Below are positions 47,781-58,014 of a stretch of DNA of 64,000 bases, in pieces. The DNA is from Nageia nagi (Eukaryota > Pinophyta). A program made the translations under genes and the position numbers. Each line of letters begins with the position of its first letter. Positions within the stretch are counted from its first letter, which is position 1. Below the pieces are notes generated by a model that was not told the origin of the DNA, ran no database searches, and saw nothing but the letters and a program-made list of their open reading frames with translations. The stretch covers positions 214,086,001-214,150,000 of the forward strand of contig JBITNC010000001.1 in assembly GCA_050084985.1 (NCBI GenBank), read 5' to 3'.

Positions 47781-49230
47781 ACATGTTGTAATTGTAAATT
47801 AATATTGATTTTCAGCTCAAACTACAATTTGCCCTTGGAAGGGACTTTTACAAATGCCATTTACCAAAATAAGAGTATTAGATCTCCATTGTTTTTGGTT
47901 TGCTTGCTTCTCTCCTTGATATGAATAACCTATAAATCCTACACACATGCAAAAGACAATAACATCAAAGCATCTATGTATGACATGTATTGAATTAAAA
48001 CTAGCATAAAACAATAAAAGATGTGAGCTCACAAGATTTTGGCAGCATTACCCTACTTTAAAAATGGGTCAAGATTCTCTCTCAATTTATAGATTTTGGG
48101 TGAGATGTTCCAAGGCTAGTAAGAGGAAGTGAAAAGCCACCATAGGTTGTAACTAAGCCCCTCTATCCACATCATCTTGGAAAGTTGAAATGTTTCAACT
48201 TTCTCTTGCTATTTTGGTTTCTTATTCAGTTATTATAGAGTCACCAACGATTGCTATACGAATGTTGGTGATCACCTCAAAATGTCAGTGACTATCTTGG
48301 GTCGCTAGCAATTGGTTTTTAATTTTGTAACAATATTAAAATGATCGTTAAATAGCCAATTTTTCCTAAAAAGAGTCATGTGAACACCCATTTTGCATGT
48401 ACTTGATGGGAGCTATCCAATAATAGAGTTTTTAAACCTATTTTATATTGTTGTAAAGAGTTATGATTGTTTTAATGTTTACTAATTAAAAAGGGCCATT
48501 TTTAGGTGTCTACATTTTGCCCCTTTTTGAATTATCAACCAAAAATGCAGTTGATAATTTCAAAAATATAGAATGATAAGCTTTGTCAAATTTTTATGAT
48601 ATAAGTTTTGACTCAATTTCTTAGATGAATCAAAATTTTGATTTATCAAATTATGATAAAATGTGTTTTCATTTTACATTTGATGTAGTTTTGAAAACAA
48701 ATTTGAATATACTTCAGAAGTGACTATTTTCGGTATGACAATGTGTTGAGCTTGTGTGACAGTTGCATGACATTTCTATTATGTCATTTTGCATGTCTAA
48801 GCACACATGTATCATATAAGTCCTCTTTAGTATATAAGTTTGATGGTGTTGTCCTTTGTCCCGATAATAGGGTTTCAAGATGATCTCTTGTAATAATGAT
48901 ACATCACATTTTATCGTATTTTGATTTTCAAATTTTGACCAATTCAAGGTTATTTTGAGAAAATTTTAATGTTCTCATGGCTATTCCTAAATGTGGTGTT
49001 TTACTTCCAATCACTGGTGTTTAGTGGTAGTCATCAGTGTTCATCTTAGAGTCACCAGCGTTTAGTTATAGTCACCAATGTTCGTCTCCAAGTCACCAGA
49101 TGTTTCAAAAAGAAAAAATTTTGAATTTTTCTTATTCCTTACTTTTTAGCTATCACTTTCATTGTTAGCCAAAGCTAATCTCCATCGTGATCTCATTGAT
49201 TTCCAGCTGTTGATATTTGCTACAATCACC
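47781..49230. other. Noncoding region upstream of PMD copy G
   Basis: No retroelement protein is readable. 48235-48310 and 49005-49105 hold several copies of a short word, AGTCACCAGyGTT, on both strands, the latter group about 20 bp apart. The upstream position suggests a regulatory role, but this is inference. Confidence 0.45.
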
Positions 49231-51651
49231 ATGCCTCCATGTAGACACTCTACTGGATGTTCTCGACCTATCTGGGAAGAGGTAGGGTTTTGAAATCACT
49301 TTCTTTTCTATTTTTTGTTTATAATTTATAATTTAATCATCTAATTTCAAAATTGAAACTATGTATGACATTTAAAAATTACTTTGATTATTTTTATCAA
49401 AAAAATTTTGTAGATTAAGCTTTTATTTCTATTTTTTTGTGAAATTTTTTACACTTCCATCACGGTTGCTGACCTAGGCTGAATGATGATAGAGTCATCA
49501 GTGTTTGGAATGCAAATGCCAGTGACTGAGTCTTACTTATTTGAAATTCCAATGTTTTAGTATGAAACACCATTTTTTTTTGAGTTGAGCCTTTTTAACA
49601 TTATACAGGTTCAATATGTTTTTGAGCCTCGAGGTAGATATCCCTTGATTCTATAGGAGGGTAGAGGTCTTCTAGGTCCAGCCAATCACACCTTTTTTAG
49701 GTCCATTAGTTTTGGAGTGGGTCCACACATGGGTCACATTCATTGGGAGTATCCTTTATTAGCTACATTACTAGATAGATGGGATGCAATGACCTATACT
49801 TTCCATCTTTCGATAGGGGAGATGACTATCACAATGGAGGATATACATAGATTGTATAGACTCCCTATTCATGGACAGAGGATTTTGCCTATGGTGGATA
49901 GAACAGGAGCTTTACCCACTATTTCTTATTTGTATGGGGTCGCTCAAGTTGATACTATTGTTTTGAAGATTATTTCAGGTGGTATCCAATATTACCAGTA
50001 CTAGATGGAGGATCAGCAGAGGATGATCTACTTTTCATACCTGATGGGTTTGGTACAGTGTTATGCTCTCCCAAATACTAGTAGTGGGAGGTTTCCATTG
50101 TCATTATTGCCTATTATTATGGATATGATGCAACATGGTACAATATATGCTTGGGCACCCACATTGTTAGCTCAGATTTACAAGGAGCTATTCTTTTATT
50201 CATAGGGGCATAGGGCCTCTTTATCAGTTACTATCACCTTCCAGGTGTGGGCCTACAAGCATATAGCTATGGCTCATCCTCCAAGATTACTGATGTTAGG
50301 GTTTGGTAGTCACTCAGATTATGAGGTAGGAATAGTCTAATGGCATGATGATTTTTTTATATTCACCCATCGGATGGAGTTCATTAAGATGTGAGCTATT
50401 ATTGCCACATGCTTAGTCACTTGATTCCAGATCAAGTGAGATTCAGACCTTACCACTTGTATCCTATCTGGAGAGAGCTCATAGCTAAGCTTACTAGTAT
50501 TCAAAAGCCATGTGTTTTGAGTGGTCATCGAGCTAATTTTTTGGAGTATTTTCATATTGAGCAGGTGCACCATCAATTCAGCCTAGTTTAGGATGTGCCT
50601 ACCCCATCAGTGCCATATCAACATGAGGGCACTATTTTAGTAGAGGGTGTATAGCCGTTGGTTTATGTAGAGTTGGATCCTACTTAGGAGGAGAGATCAT
50701 TAGAGGATGATACTAAGGAGGATGATGTAGGGGTATCTAAGGCCTTCAGGGCCTGGTGGGAGGAGGGAGATGATGGCCTAGAGGGTGGATTGGAGGGTCA
50801 ATGCATTCATCAGTGCGTTGATGTTGATACAGAGTTGGGTGTAGTAGTAGGAGGGGGAGAGGTAGGCAAGGAGCCTATAGGAGCAGAGGCTATAAGAGAG
50901 GAGGCTACTAGTGAGGAGGTTATGGTAGATGCTCCTAAGGAGTTAGCTCTTAAGGAGGGGGCTACAGGTGTAGGTGAGGAGGGATCTACCCTAGAGGTTG
51001 CATGTAGAGTCAAGGAGGCTCCTGCCATACAGGTTCCTAGCATTGATGCTTTGCTAGGAGACATTTATGAGCTGAGATACCAGTTGGTATAGGCCCACTC
51101 ACATATGTAAAGGTACAGGGTTGAGTGAGATAGGTATAGACATGAGAGAGATGAGGCTCAATCCTCTTTATAGGGAGCTCAGGCTCATCAATTGGGAGCA
51201 ACCTCTACTTCTAGAGGTGGTCCTTTAGTTTCCAATCATGGCATTTATCAATAGTAAGATTTTTATAGTAGTATAGTATAGACATGGCTGACTAGTGTTC
51301 CAGCTTTTACTCTAGGGGCTTAGTATCCTATACCTCCAAATACTTACATGCCTATAGATATTTCAGTGTATCAAATAGGTGGTAGTGTATAGGGCATAGT
51401 TGGATCCCTAGGTAGGACTCAGAGGTCATGAGGTCTTTCTAGCAAGAGTGGTACACCCTGAGCATCTCCCTTAGGGGCTATTGGTTCATCTGAGTTATAA
51501 AGAGCTCAACATCTAGGTAGTCTTATAGTATCTGTAGGCACTACTCCTCTAGGTTAGGGTACCAAAGAGACCAGTAGATGATGGTGGTGACCAAGTAGTC
51601 CTAACAGACCAGGTAGTGGTTGGGGTAGTCCTTGAGGATACCCTTTTTCAT
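49231..51651 (+). pseudogene. PMD gene, best preserved copy (G)
   Basis: Exon 1 (49231-49281) encodes MPPCRHSTGCSRPIWEE and ends at GT. The intron is 49282-49608 (TTATACAG acceptor). Exon 2 has a leader (VQYVFEPRGRYPL), then the PMD: EYPLLATLLDRWDAMTYTFH, LSIGEMTITMEDIHRLYRLP, IHGQ (49745-49880). The frame continues to about 50350, shifts once near 50385, then gives RPYHLYPIWRELIAKLTSIQ. An acidic, glycine-rich stretch (50650-51060) and a coiled-coil segment (IDALLGDIYELRYQL) follow, and then a Ser/Pro/Gly-rich end. About a dozen in-frame stops, mainly TAG where CAG is expected. It lies antisense to the Tat element G, as PMD copies A and B lie antisense to theirs. Confidence 0.78.
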
Positions 51652-52175
51652 GATGTTATTTTTGTATGCTTATGAGGTTATTGGACCCTTGTATTTTATT
51701 GTATGATTCATGATGTTATGATGACATTTTTATGGATTGTGATGATGTATATATAGATAGATAGATCTTTGATATTTATGGTACTTGTATGATTCTTGAT
51801 GCATGAGTTTTCATTTCATACATAGATTTGTGATAAAACAAGTATGATTTGATGTTATGTAGATCATGATTATCTTTTACTTACTTGATGATGAATAAAT
51901 GATAGATGTAATTTTCAAAATGTATGATGCATAGATATAATTATGGAATGTATGATGTATATTGATAGAATATATAACATATATCAACAAATTAGTTTGA
52001 TGATGTTACTAATCTCAAAATTAAGTTAATAATAAGTATGATTATAGTTGCTATAAAAAATAAATTTAATTTATAATTTTAATAAGTTAAGTTATTTAAG
52101 GACATATTTTTATTATATTTTTATGGAATCAGATGCATCATCTTTCGTACTTGGCAATTTTACAATAAACTTCTT
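51652..52175. other. AT-rich region after PMD copy G
   Basis: Rich in ATGAT and GATGTAT words; no open frame or motif seen on either strand. Confidence 0.4.
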
Positions 52176-52465
52176 GACATGACAAACCAATGACTTATGG
52201 ATGAATATGAACATTAACTTTATCTTGGTTAGGGGAACAATAAATAATCATTCTTATCCTTTCCAAAGAAAAGCAAATTTAATAATGTTCAAAGGCAATA
52301 GATAATAGTAAAAATAGCTTGACATGACACATTAGTGACTTATGGATGCATATGAACATTAACTTTATCTTAGTCAGGGGAACAATAAATAATCATTCTT
52401 ATCCTTTCCAAAGAAAAGCAATTTTAATAATGTTCAATGGTAATGATATTTTCAAAAGGAATGGG
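52176..52465. repeat. Tandem duplication, 145-bp unit
   Basis: GACATGACAmAyyArTGACT starts at 52176 and 52321. The 145-bp copies share long identical runs such as ATGAACATTAACTTTATCTT. Confidence 0.85.
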
Positions 52466-53053
52466 TTTAAAAAAATGGCACAAATGATTCTAAACACAAA
52501 CACATTACAAACTATGACAAAAGATTAGGTGATTTTGGATTAATAACCAAGTTATGATAACATCTACCTCATCTTTCTTTATCTCAAGATTTTAACAACC
52601 TAAGATGATATCAAACAATATTGTTATGTGTTTATAAAAAATCTATAAACTCTAGTGTGTGTAGTGAGATTCATTTCCCTTCTTAGATCATTTGAAATGA
52701 AATATCCTAGAGACATTAATAAGCTAGTCTATCTGTATGAAATGTATAGAGGTCCATAGGAAAGAAGGTCGCTAACCAAAATGGACATATCGCCACTTGT
52801 AAGGTATGCCTCATTGCCAGATAGGTGTCCATAGCCCTGATGAGGATTAACCCCTCGATCCCACTACAACCTTGCTCTACTTCCAATCAGGCATCCATAG
52901 CCCCGGTAGAGGATATTGTAATCACCCAAGAATCATTGATATAATGTAGTAATTTTTCTTTTTTTTTTGTCATCTCCTTTTTTTTATCAAATGATTCTTG
53001 GGTTTGAGATGAAGTGAATAATAGGATAGACACATAACTTTCACTCTTAATGT
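52466..53053. other. Flank of element H, nothing coding
   Basis: 52740-52930 is GC-richer, with words such as GTCCATAG and GCATCCATAGCC repeated. Long T runs follow at 52950-52985. It is interrupted by H at 53058 and would continue at 60076. Confidence 0.4.
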
Positions 53054-53058
53054 CTCTT
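53054..53058. repeat. Target site duplication of H, left
   Basis: CTCTT before the 5' LTR, identical to 60071-60075. Confidence 0.92.
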
Positions 53059-53345
53059 TGTTAACACATAAAAATGATTTTATGTTTTTAAATCAATAAA
53101 TTAATGAAATATGCATGGCTTAACTATATGTCTTGAATGGATAAAAGTGATAATATCAATGTTTGGCTTGAATAGGAGTATTGCATGGGTTATTTTGAAT
53201 ATTGCATAAATTGTCTTGAATATTGCATGATATATCTTGAGTATTGTATGAATTATCTTGTTTATTGATGTATTTATCTTAAATCTTGTGAAATAACCTT
53301 ATTTATGTGGATGCACGCCGACCTATGGGCGGTATTACCTATATC

Positions 53346-53355
53346 TATATAAATA
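53346..53355 (+). promoter_or_regulatory. TATA box of the H LTR
   Basis: TATATAAATA, followed by AGGG. The same block, CTATTTATATAGATA in minus-strand orientation, is kept in the LTRs of A and C (7338-7352, about 26600), which supports a promoter role. Confidence 0.7.
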
Positions 53356-53583
53356 AGGGATCTAATAGTAAGTCCACAACAACAAGGATACACATGATCC
53401 CGCGTATGGTCTTGTAAGTGGCTACCCCTAAGGTATCTCTTGGTACCGCCTACAAGGCTGTGGTTTGTGTGCTTCCTTGCGCGAGCTATCCTGACATCTG
53501 CGATCAATTCTGATATTATACTGCTATCTGAGATATCTATACTGAAGAACTGGACCTAACTGAGAGGTCAAATCTATCAAGAT

Positions 53584-53664
53584 AAGGCCGCCGGCGCTCC
53601 TTTGTGAACGGAAGAACACCGCCGGTGCTCTTATATTACTGAAACGGACCGCCCGCGGTCCTCT
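53584..53664 (+). repeat. Three phased GC palindromes, 5' LTR of H
   Basis: GGCCGCCGGCGCTCC (53586), CACCGCCGGTG (53617) and GGACCGCCCGCGGTCC (53646), about 30 bp apart, in an otherwise AT-rich LTR just downstream of the expected transcription start. Confidence 0.85.
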
Positions 53665-53936
53665 TTTGGCATCATTGCAGGTTGCGACGCTGTTGGAAAG
53701 GTAGCTTATCATCAGTACATCGCTAATATCTACGTCTTCCGTTGTCAGGTACGTTCCGTGAGGTAAGTACACAAATCACGGTCTTGGTTGGTTACATTTA
53801 CACCTCTGAATAGTTATATGTTGTTCATTGTTATCTAGAATAAATTGCTATCCGTAGCTAGAATACAGATAATATTGAGTTTGTAGATAACCCCCTATTT
53901 ACTTATTTGCATTCTCAATTTTTATTTGTAAACATT

Positions 53937-53954
53937 TGGTGAACCCGACGTGAA
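53937..53954 (+). other. Element H primer binding site
   Basis: TGGTGAACCCGACGTGAA, starting with TGG two bases inside the LTR. It is not the initiator-Met site used by D, E, F and J. The same site, decayed, is in A and C. The tRNA is not identified. Confidence 0.8.
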
Positions 53955-54025
53955 CTACACATCATTACACTAAAACCCTAAAGGTCTTAGTTCAGATTAA
54001 CATCTATTTTGTGAGTGTCTTAGTT

Positions 54026-54871
54026 ATGGAACAGCTCCAGTTATTCTTGCATAGTCTTTCAAAAGGGGATTTGGATAAATTATTGGTAGAAATCAGACAT
54101 GATGGTCCGGAGGGATCCAGAGGAATGCAACACAGCACTGAGGGTGATAATAGTAATGTTCAGGCCACAATGGAAGGTATGCAGAGGCAGATAGATAGAT
54201 TGACAAGGAGATCAGCTCCGCTTAACAAGCCTTTCGAATTCGGTAGTCCTTTATGTGATGACATTCGTAGGCATATGCCACCGGCCGATTACATTAAGCC
54301 AAAATTCAGTAAGTTCAATGGTAGAGGAGATCCAAGGAGACATATACAAGGATTTAAGGATGAATGTGAACTCACAATTGGTATAGACCAAAGATTGCAG
54401 GCTAAATTCTTCCCCCAGAGCTTGGAAGGAGATGCACAAGAATGGTTCTATGGCTTACCTGAAGGGTCCATTACATCATTTGTAGAATTCAGTGATTTGT
54501 TTCTGGAGCAATATAAGCATAACATCAGGAAGGAGGTTATGCTATCAGATTTATGTGCTATTAAACAGGACAGTGATGAGCAGCTGGATAAATTCGTTGT
54601 GAGGTTTAAAAAGACATGGCAGCAGGTAAAGACCAAGTTAACAGAAAAAGAGGTAAATAACATTTTTAAAGAAGCTGTTATATTGCCCCTACAATCACAT
54701 GTTATTGATTATACACATCTCACATTTTCCGATATGACATATAAATTGTTAGAGAAAGAAAAAGTACTTGTGAAGCTAGGGCTTGTAAAGTATAGCAATG
54801 GTGATAAGGTTAAAGCAGAAGATGAGAGACCGCAATCGTCAAAGAAGGAGAAAACTATTCATGTGGTTTGA
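54026..54871 (+). CDS. Element H gag
   Basis: ATG at 54026 (MEQLQLFLHSLSKGDLDKLL); the open frame extends upstream only to a GTG at 54011, so this start is preferred. 281 codons without a stop. The core motif is FSKFNGRGDPRRHIQGFKDE, then EGDAQEWFYGLPEGSITSF and FLEQYKHNIRKE, the retrotransposon gag capsid pattern. It ends at TGA 54869-54871 within a lysine-rich stretch and overlaps the next frame by 74 bases. It forms the particle that packages element RNA; since H lacks most of pol, this gag may be the only part still of use to it. Confidence 0.9.
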   Translation: MEQLQLFLHSLSKGDLDKLLVEIRHDGPEGSRGMQHSTEGDNSNVQATMEGMQRQIDRLTRRSAPLNKPFEFGSPLCDDIRRHMPPADYIKPKFSKFNGRGDPRRHIQGFKDECELTIGIDQRLQAKFFPQSLEGDAQEWFYGLPEGSITSFVEFSDLFLEQYKHNIRKEVMLSDLCAIKQDSDEQLDKFVVRFKKTWQQVKTKLTEKEVNNIFKEAVILPLQSHVIDYTHLTFSDMTYKLLEKEKVLVKLGLVKYSNGDKVKAEDERPQSSKKEKTIHVV

Positions 54872-56177
54872 GAAGACAAATGTGATGAAAGAGAGGAAAT
54901 TTGTGAAATTTCCCATACCGCCGAGGTATATCTTAAAAGATCTTATGGCAAAAAGATTATTACAACCTTTACCGAAGCGTGAGGAAGATCCTACAGTAGA
55001 AAGACCTCCTTGGTATAAGGAAGATAGATATTGCGAATACCATCAGACTAAGGGCCATACTACAAATGGGTGTATAAGCCTTAGGGATAGGGTACAGAAA
55101 CTCATAGAAGAAGGATTTTATGTGTGTCCAGCAAAAGTCCAAGATGTGGAGGTAGAGCAACATGTCAATGTAATCTTCCATGAGGATGTTTGTGCGGCAC
55201 TTACAAGAGGGAGAGCTAGGGAAATGGTTGATCCAGTTACCTGCAGGAGGGAGTTACCGAAAGATCCTAGAAGTTTTGATTTGATTGAGCAACTAAAGAG
55301 TACACAAGCTAAGGTTAGTCTTTTTGAGTTACTTCAGATTTCAGCACCTCATAGGGAGATGATGAATCAGGTTTTTAGGAATAGTCAGATAGATCGAAAT
55401 ATTTCTGTTGCTGCTTTTGCAGAAAAAGCAGAGATTTGGAGTAAAGGGGAAGTTATTACATTTAACCCTAGGGAAAAGCCTAGTAAGGACATCACTAAAC
55501 TTCATTCACCTTTGTTCATAGAGGTGAATGTTTTTGGAATAACAGTTAAGAGGTCATTAATAGATAGTGGGGAAGCCCTAAATATTGCTACTACTCACTT
55601 GTTGGAACAATTTGATCCAGATATGCTACCTCTAAGGGAAGAAACTACCATGAAAGTTAAAGGATTTGATGGTATACCTAGAAAATGTGCAGGAACTATC
55701 ACACTACCGATTAAGGTTGGTAATAAAGTGATTGATACTCTATTTTATATCACAGAAGGAAAACCTTCATTCAACTTTATTCTTGGAAGATCTTGGATAG
55801 ATGATATGGATGGAGTGGCATCAACATTACATAGGTGTTTTAAATTCTGTTTTGAGGGGAATGTTTATAAGGTTGAGGCAGATGAGCAGATGGCCAAGCA
55901 ATGTAACCTTGTCCTCCCAGAGAGACTGGTTCCATGTGATGTGGAAGATAATACCCTGCAAGCTAGGAATGATCAGGTTTACAGGAAAGCATTACAGAAA
56001 CTTAACGTGATGGATATGGGGATTGGTTCATACGTTATCTCAAATGTCAATGAAATTAGTTCGGATGGAAACTTCACTGAACAGCAGCAAGATAAAGAAG
56101 AAGAACGCCTACGTTCTTTTCCCACGAAAGAGGACCGCCAGCGGTTCTTTTCTAAGGAAAAAGTGGAGAAGGACTAG
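54798..56177 (+). CDS. Element H gag carboxyl part and protease
   Basis: The open frame is 459 codons long, in the +1 frame relative to gag, so it needs frameshifting or reflects a one-base indel in this copy. It has the CEYHQTKGHTTNGC knuckle near residue 78. The conserved linker LFELLQISAPHREMMNQVF comes next, then the protease with SLIDSGEALNIATTHLLE (DSG active site near residue 254) and FILGRSWIDDMDGVASTLH. The tail ERLRSFPTKEDRQRFFSKEK is encoded by two copies of the GC palindrome. Ends at TAG 56175; the same frame continues beyond. Confidence 0.88.
   Translation: MVIRLKQKMRDRNRQRRRKLFMWFEKTNVMKERKFVKFPIPPRYILKDLMAKRLLQPLPKREEDPTVERPPWYKEDRYCEYHQTKGHTTNGCISLRDRVQKLIEEGFYVCPAKVQDVEVEQHVNVIFHEDVCAALTRGRAREMVDPVTCRRELPKDPRSFDLIEQLKSTQAKVSLFELLQISAPHREMMNQVFRNSQIDRNISVAAFAEKAEIWSKGEVITFNPREKPSKDITKLHSPLFIEVNVFGITVKRSLIDSGEALNIATTHLLEQFDPDMLPLREETTMKVKGFDGIPRKCAGTITLPIKVGNKVIDTLFYITEGKPSFNFILGRSWIDDMDGVASTLHRCFKFCFEGNVYKVEADEQMAKQCNLVLPERLVPCDVEDNTLQARNDQVYRKALQKLNVMDMGIGSYVISNVNEISSDGNFTEQQQDKEEERLRSFPTKEDRQRFFSKEKVEKD
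56101..56150 (+). repeat. Two phased palindromes inside the H coding region
   Basis: AAGAACGCCTACGTTCTT (56101) and GGACCGCCAGCGGTTC (56132), about 30 bp apart, each followed by TTTT. They are translated as part of the protease-linker ORF. Confidence 0.8.
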
Positions 56178-57040
56178 TCGAGTATAATTCCGTATCAGGG
56201 TGGTGATCACGATTGTCAGGACGGAATCTCAGAAATGGTGCAGATCGACGAGTGGGTAAGCAGTTGTTATGTTATTGATTGTGAGATTGATGAGGAAGAT
56301 GCTATACATACTATAGATCTATTTCAGAATGATGATGTCTTTCTAGAAACATTAGGGGCTAGAACAGAATATCCAGTAAGACATGAGAAGAGAGTTCAAA
56401 CGCATTTGCTAGATATACATGCTTGTTTCGAGGAATCCAAAGATGAAAAGATTGAAGGATTGGGAGAATTACCATTTCCTTCGACATCATAAGCCGAGGT
56501 TACTTGGTTGAATGAAGAAATTGGAGAAGTTAATATCGGCTCTCAAGAGACACCACAAATACTAAAAATAGGTAAGCTTCTTGAGGCATCATTGCAGAAT
56601 GAATTAGTTCAGTCTTTTCACGATTATTCCGAGTTATTTGCATGGTCTTACAAAGATATGCCAGGATTAGATGAGAATTTTGTGGTTCATAACCTAGTAG
56701 TTGAAAAGGGGGCAATCCCTGTAAAACAAGAGCCATGGAAAATGCCTTTTTAGATTTCATGGCTTGTAAAGAAGGAAATAGGGAAATCGCTAGAAGTTGG
56801 ATTCATAAGATCCATAAACTACTCAGAATGGATGGCTGATGTAGTTCCAGTTAAGAAGCCTATAGCAGGATATGAGATATTGTCATTTATGGATAGCTTT
56901 TTGGGATATAATCAGATTAAAATCAAAGAAAATAATCAACATAAAATAGCTTTTAGAACACCCGGGGGCAACTGTTGCTACAAGGTAACCTCGTTTGGTC
57001 TCAATCTGGAATCCGGGGTGATTCGCAGGGACCTGATTTT
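56178..57040 (+). pseudogene. Element H linker and truncated reverse transcriptase
   Basis: Same frame as the protease, with stops at 56175, 56490 and 56751. The linker has LLDIHACFEESKDEKIEGLG and ELVQSFHDYSELFAWSYKDM. Reverse transcriptase begins VGFIRSINYSEWMADVVPVK. It then skips about 35 codons that C still has (the DFRDLNKACP block) and continues with GYEILSFMDSFLGYNQIKIK to GGNCCYKVTSFGLN. The YxDD site, RNase H and integrase are all missing; the break is near 57000-57060. Confidence 0.85.
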
Positions 57041-57064
57041 TACGGTTTTTGAAAAATCTTCAAG

Positions 57065-57140
57065 AAAAGGACCGCCTGCGGTCTTAGCTGAAGACCGCCG
57101 GCGTTCTAATCCTAAGAAAAGGATCGCCCGCGTTCCTTTA
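57065..57140 (+). repeat. Three phased palindromes at the pol deletion of H
   Basis: GGACCGCCTGCGGTC (57069), GACCGCCGGCGTTC (57093) and GGATCGCCCGCGTTCC (57121), 24-28 bp apart, just after the point where reverse transcriptase is lost. Confidence 0.85.
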
Positions 57141-57239
57141 TCCAGAAAATCAGTTATCCAAGTATCATGTGTGCATCACAGGTGTTTGACGAATGATATA
57201 TCCAGGAGAATATTGCTTTGAGTTTCGTGTTTACAAACC

Positions 57240-57965
57240 TGAGTGATCAGACTATCATGTGCTTATGAGTGGAGTCCAGCTCCCATGATCAGATTACCAT
57301 GCTTGTGAGAGGAGTCCAGCTCCCATAGTCAGCTTATCATGCGCTTATGAGTGGATTCTAGCTCCCATGATTAGATTATCATGCTTGTGAGAGGAGTCCA
57401 GCTCCCATGATCAGATTATCATGCTTGTGAGAGGAGTCCAGCTCCCATGATCAGATTATCATGCTTGTGAGAGGAGTCCAGCTCCCATGATCAGATTATC
57501 ATGCTTGTGAGAGGAGTCCAGCTCCCATGATCAGATTATCATGCTTGTGAGAGGAGTCCAGCTCCCATGATCAGATTATCATGCTTGTGAGAGGAGTCCA
57601 GCTCCCATGATCAGATTATCATGCTTGTGAGAGGAGTCCAGCTCCCATGATCAGATTATCATGCTTGTGAGAGGAGTCCAGCTCCCATGATCAGATTATC
57701 ATGCTTGTGAGAGGAGTCCAGCTCCCATGATCAGATTATCATGCTTGTGAGAGGAGTCCAGCTCCCATGATCAGATTATCATGTGCTTACCATGTGGCTA
57801 TGAGTGGAGTCCAGCTCCCATGGTCAAGAGTATCATGTGCTTACCATGTGGCTATGAGTGGAGTCCAGCTCCCATAGTCAGCTTATCATGTGCTTATCAG
57901 GTGGCTATGAGTGGGGTCCAGCTCCCATAGTCAGCTTATCATGAGCTTATCATGTGGCTATGGGT
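57240..57965 (+). repeat. 40-bp tandem array in the H 3' region
   Basis: Ten consecutive units that look identical, 40 bp each (starts 57381, 57421 and so on to 57741; unit ATGCTTGTGAGAGGAGTCCA then GCTCCCATGATCAGATTATC). Longer variants flank them (57240-57380 and 57781-57960, with ATGTGGCTATGAGTGG). The reverse complement (GGGAGCTGGACTCC, AGCATGATAAT) resembles the 37-bp units of A, B and C. Confidence 0.92.
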
Positions 57966-58014
57966 GGAGTTCAGCTCCCATTATCAGCTTATCATGCTTC
58001 TTGGTGGAGTGTCA

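Larger units (their letters stand above)
53059..53934 (+). repeat. Element H 5' LTR
   Basis: TGTTAACACATAAAAATG to TTTATTTGTAAACA. The TATA box is at 53346. Three GC-rich palindromes lie at 53586-53661. Ends equal those of the LTRs of A. Confidence 0.95.

Noticed and set aside
50810-51064. Minus-strand open frame of 84 codons
   Set aside because: It is the antisense of the Glu/Gly-rich tail of PMD copy G, a low-complexity by-product.
44160-51651. TAG read as glutamine, an altered genetic code
   Set aside because: H uses CAG for Gln normally and ends frames at TAG, TAA and TGA; the TAGs sit in decayed copies and fit methyl-C deamination.
53274-53772. Minus-strand open frames in the H LTRs (also 59660-59908)
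   Set aside because: They lie in LTR promoter and palindrome sequence, opposite to the element, with no domain.
57240-57960. Regular 40-bp array resembling a CRISPR array
   Set aside because: Units are contiguous and identical with no variable spacers, and the array is inside a plant retrotransposon.
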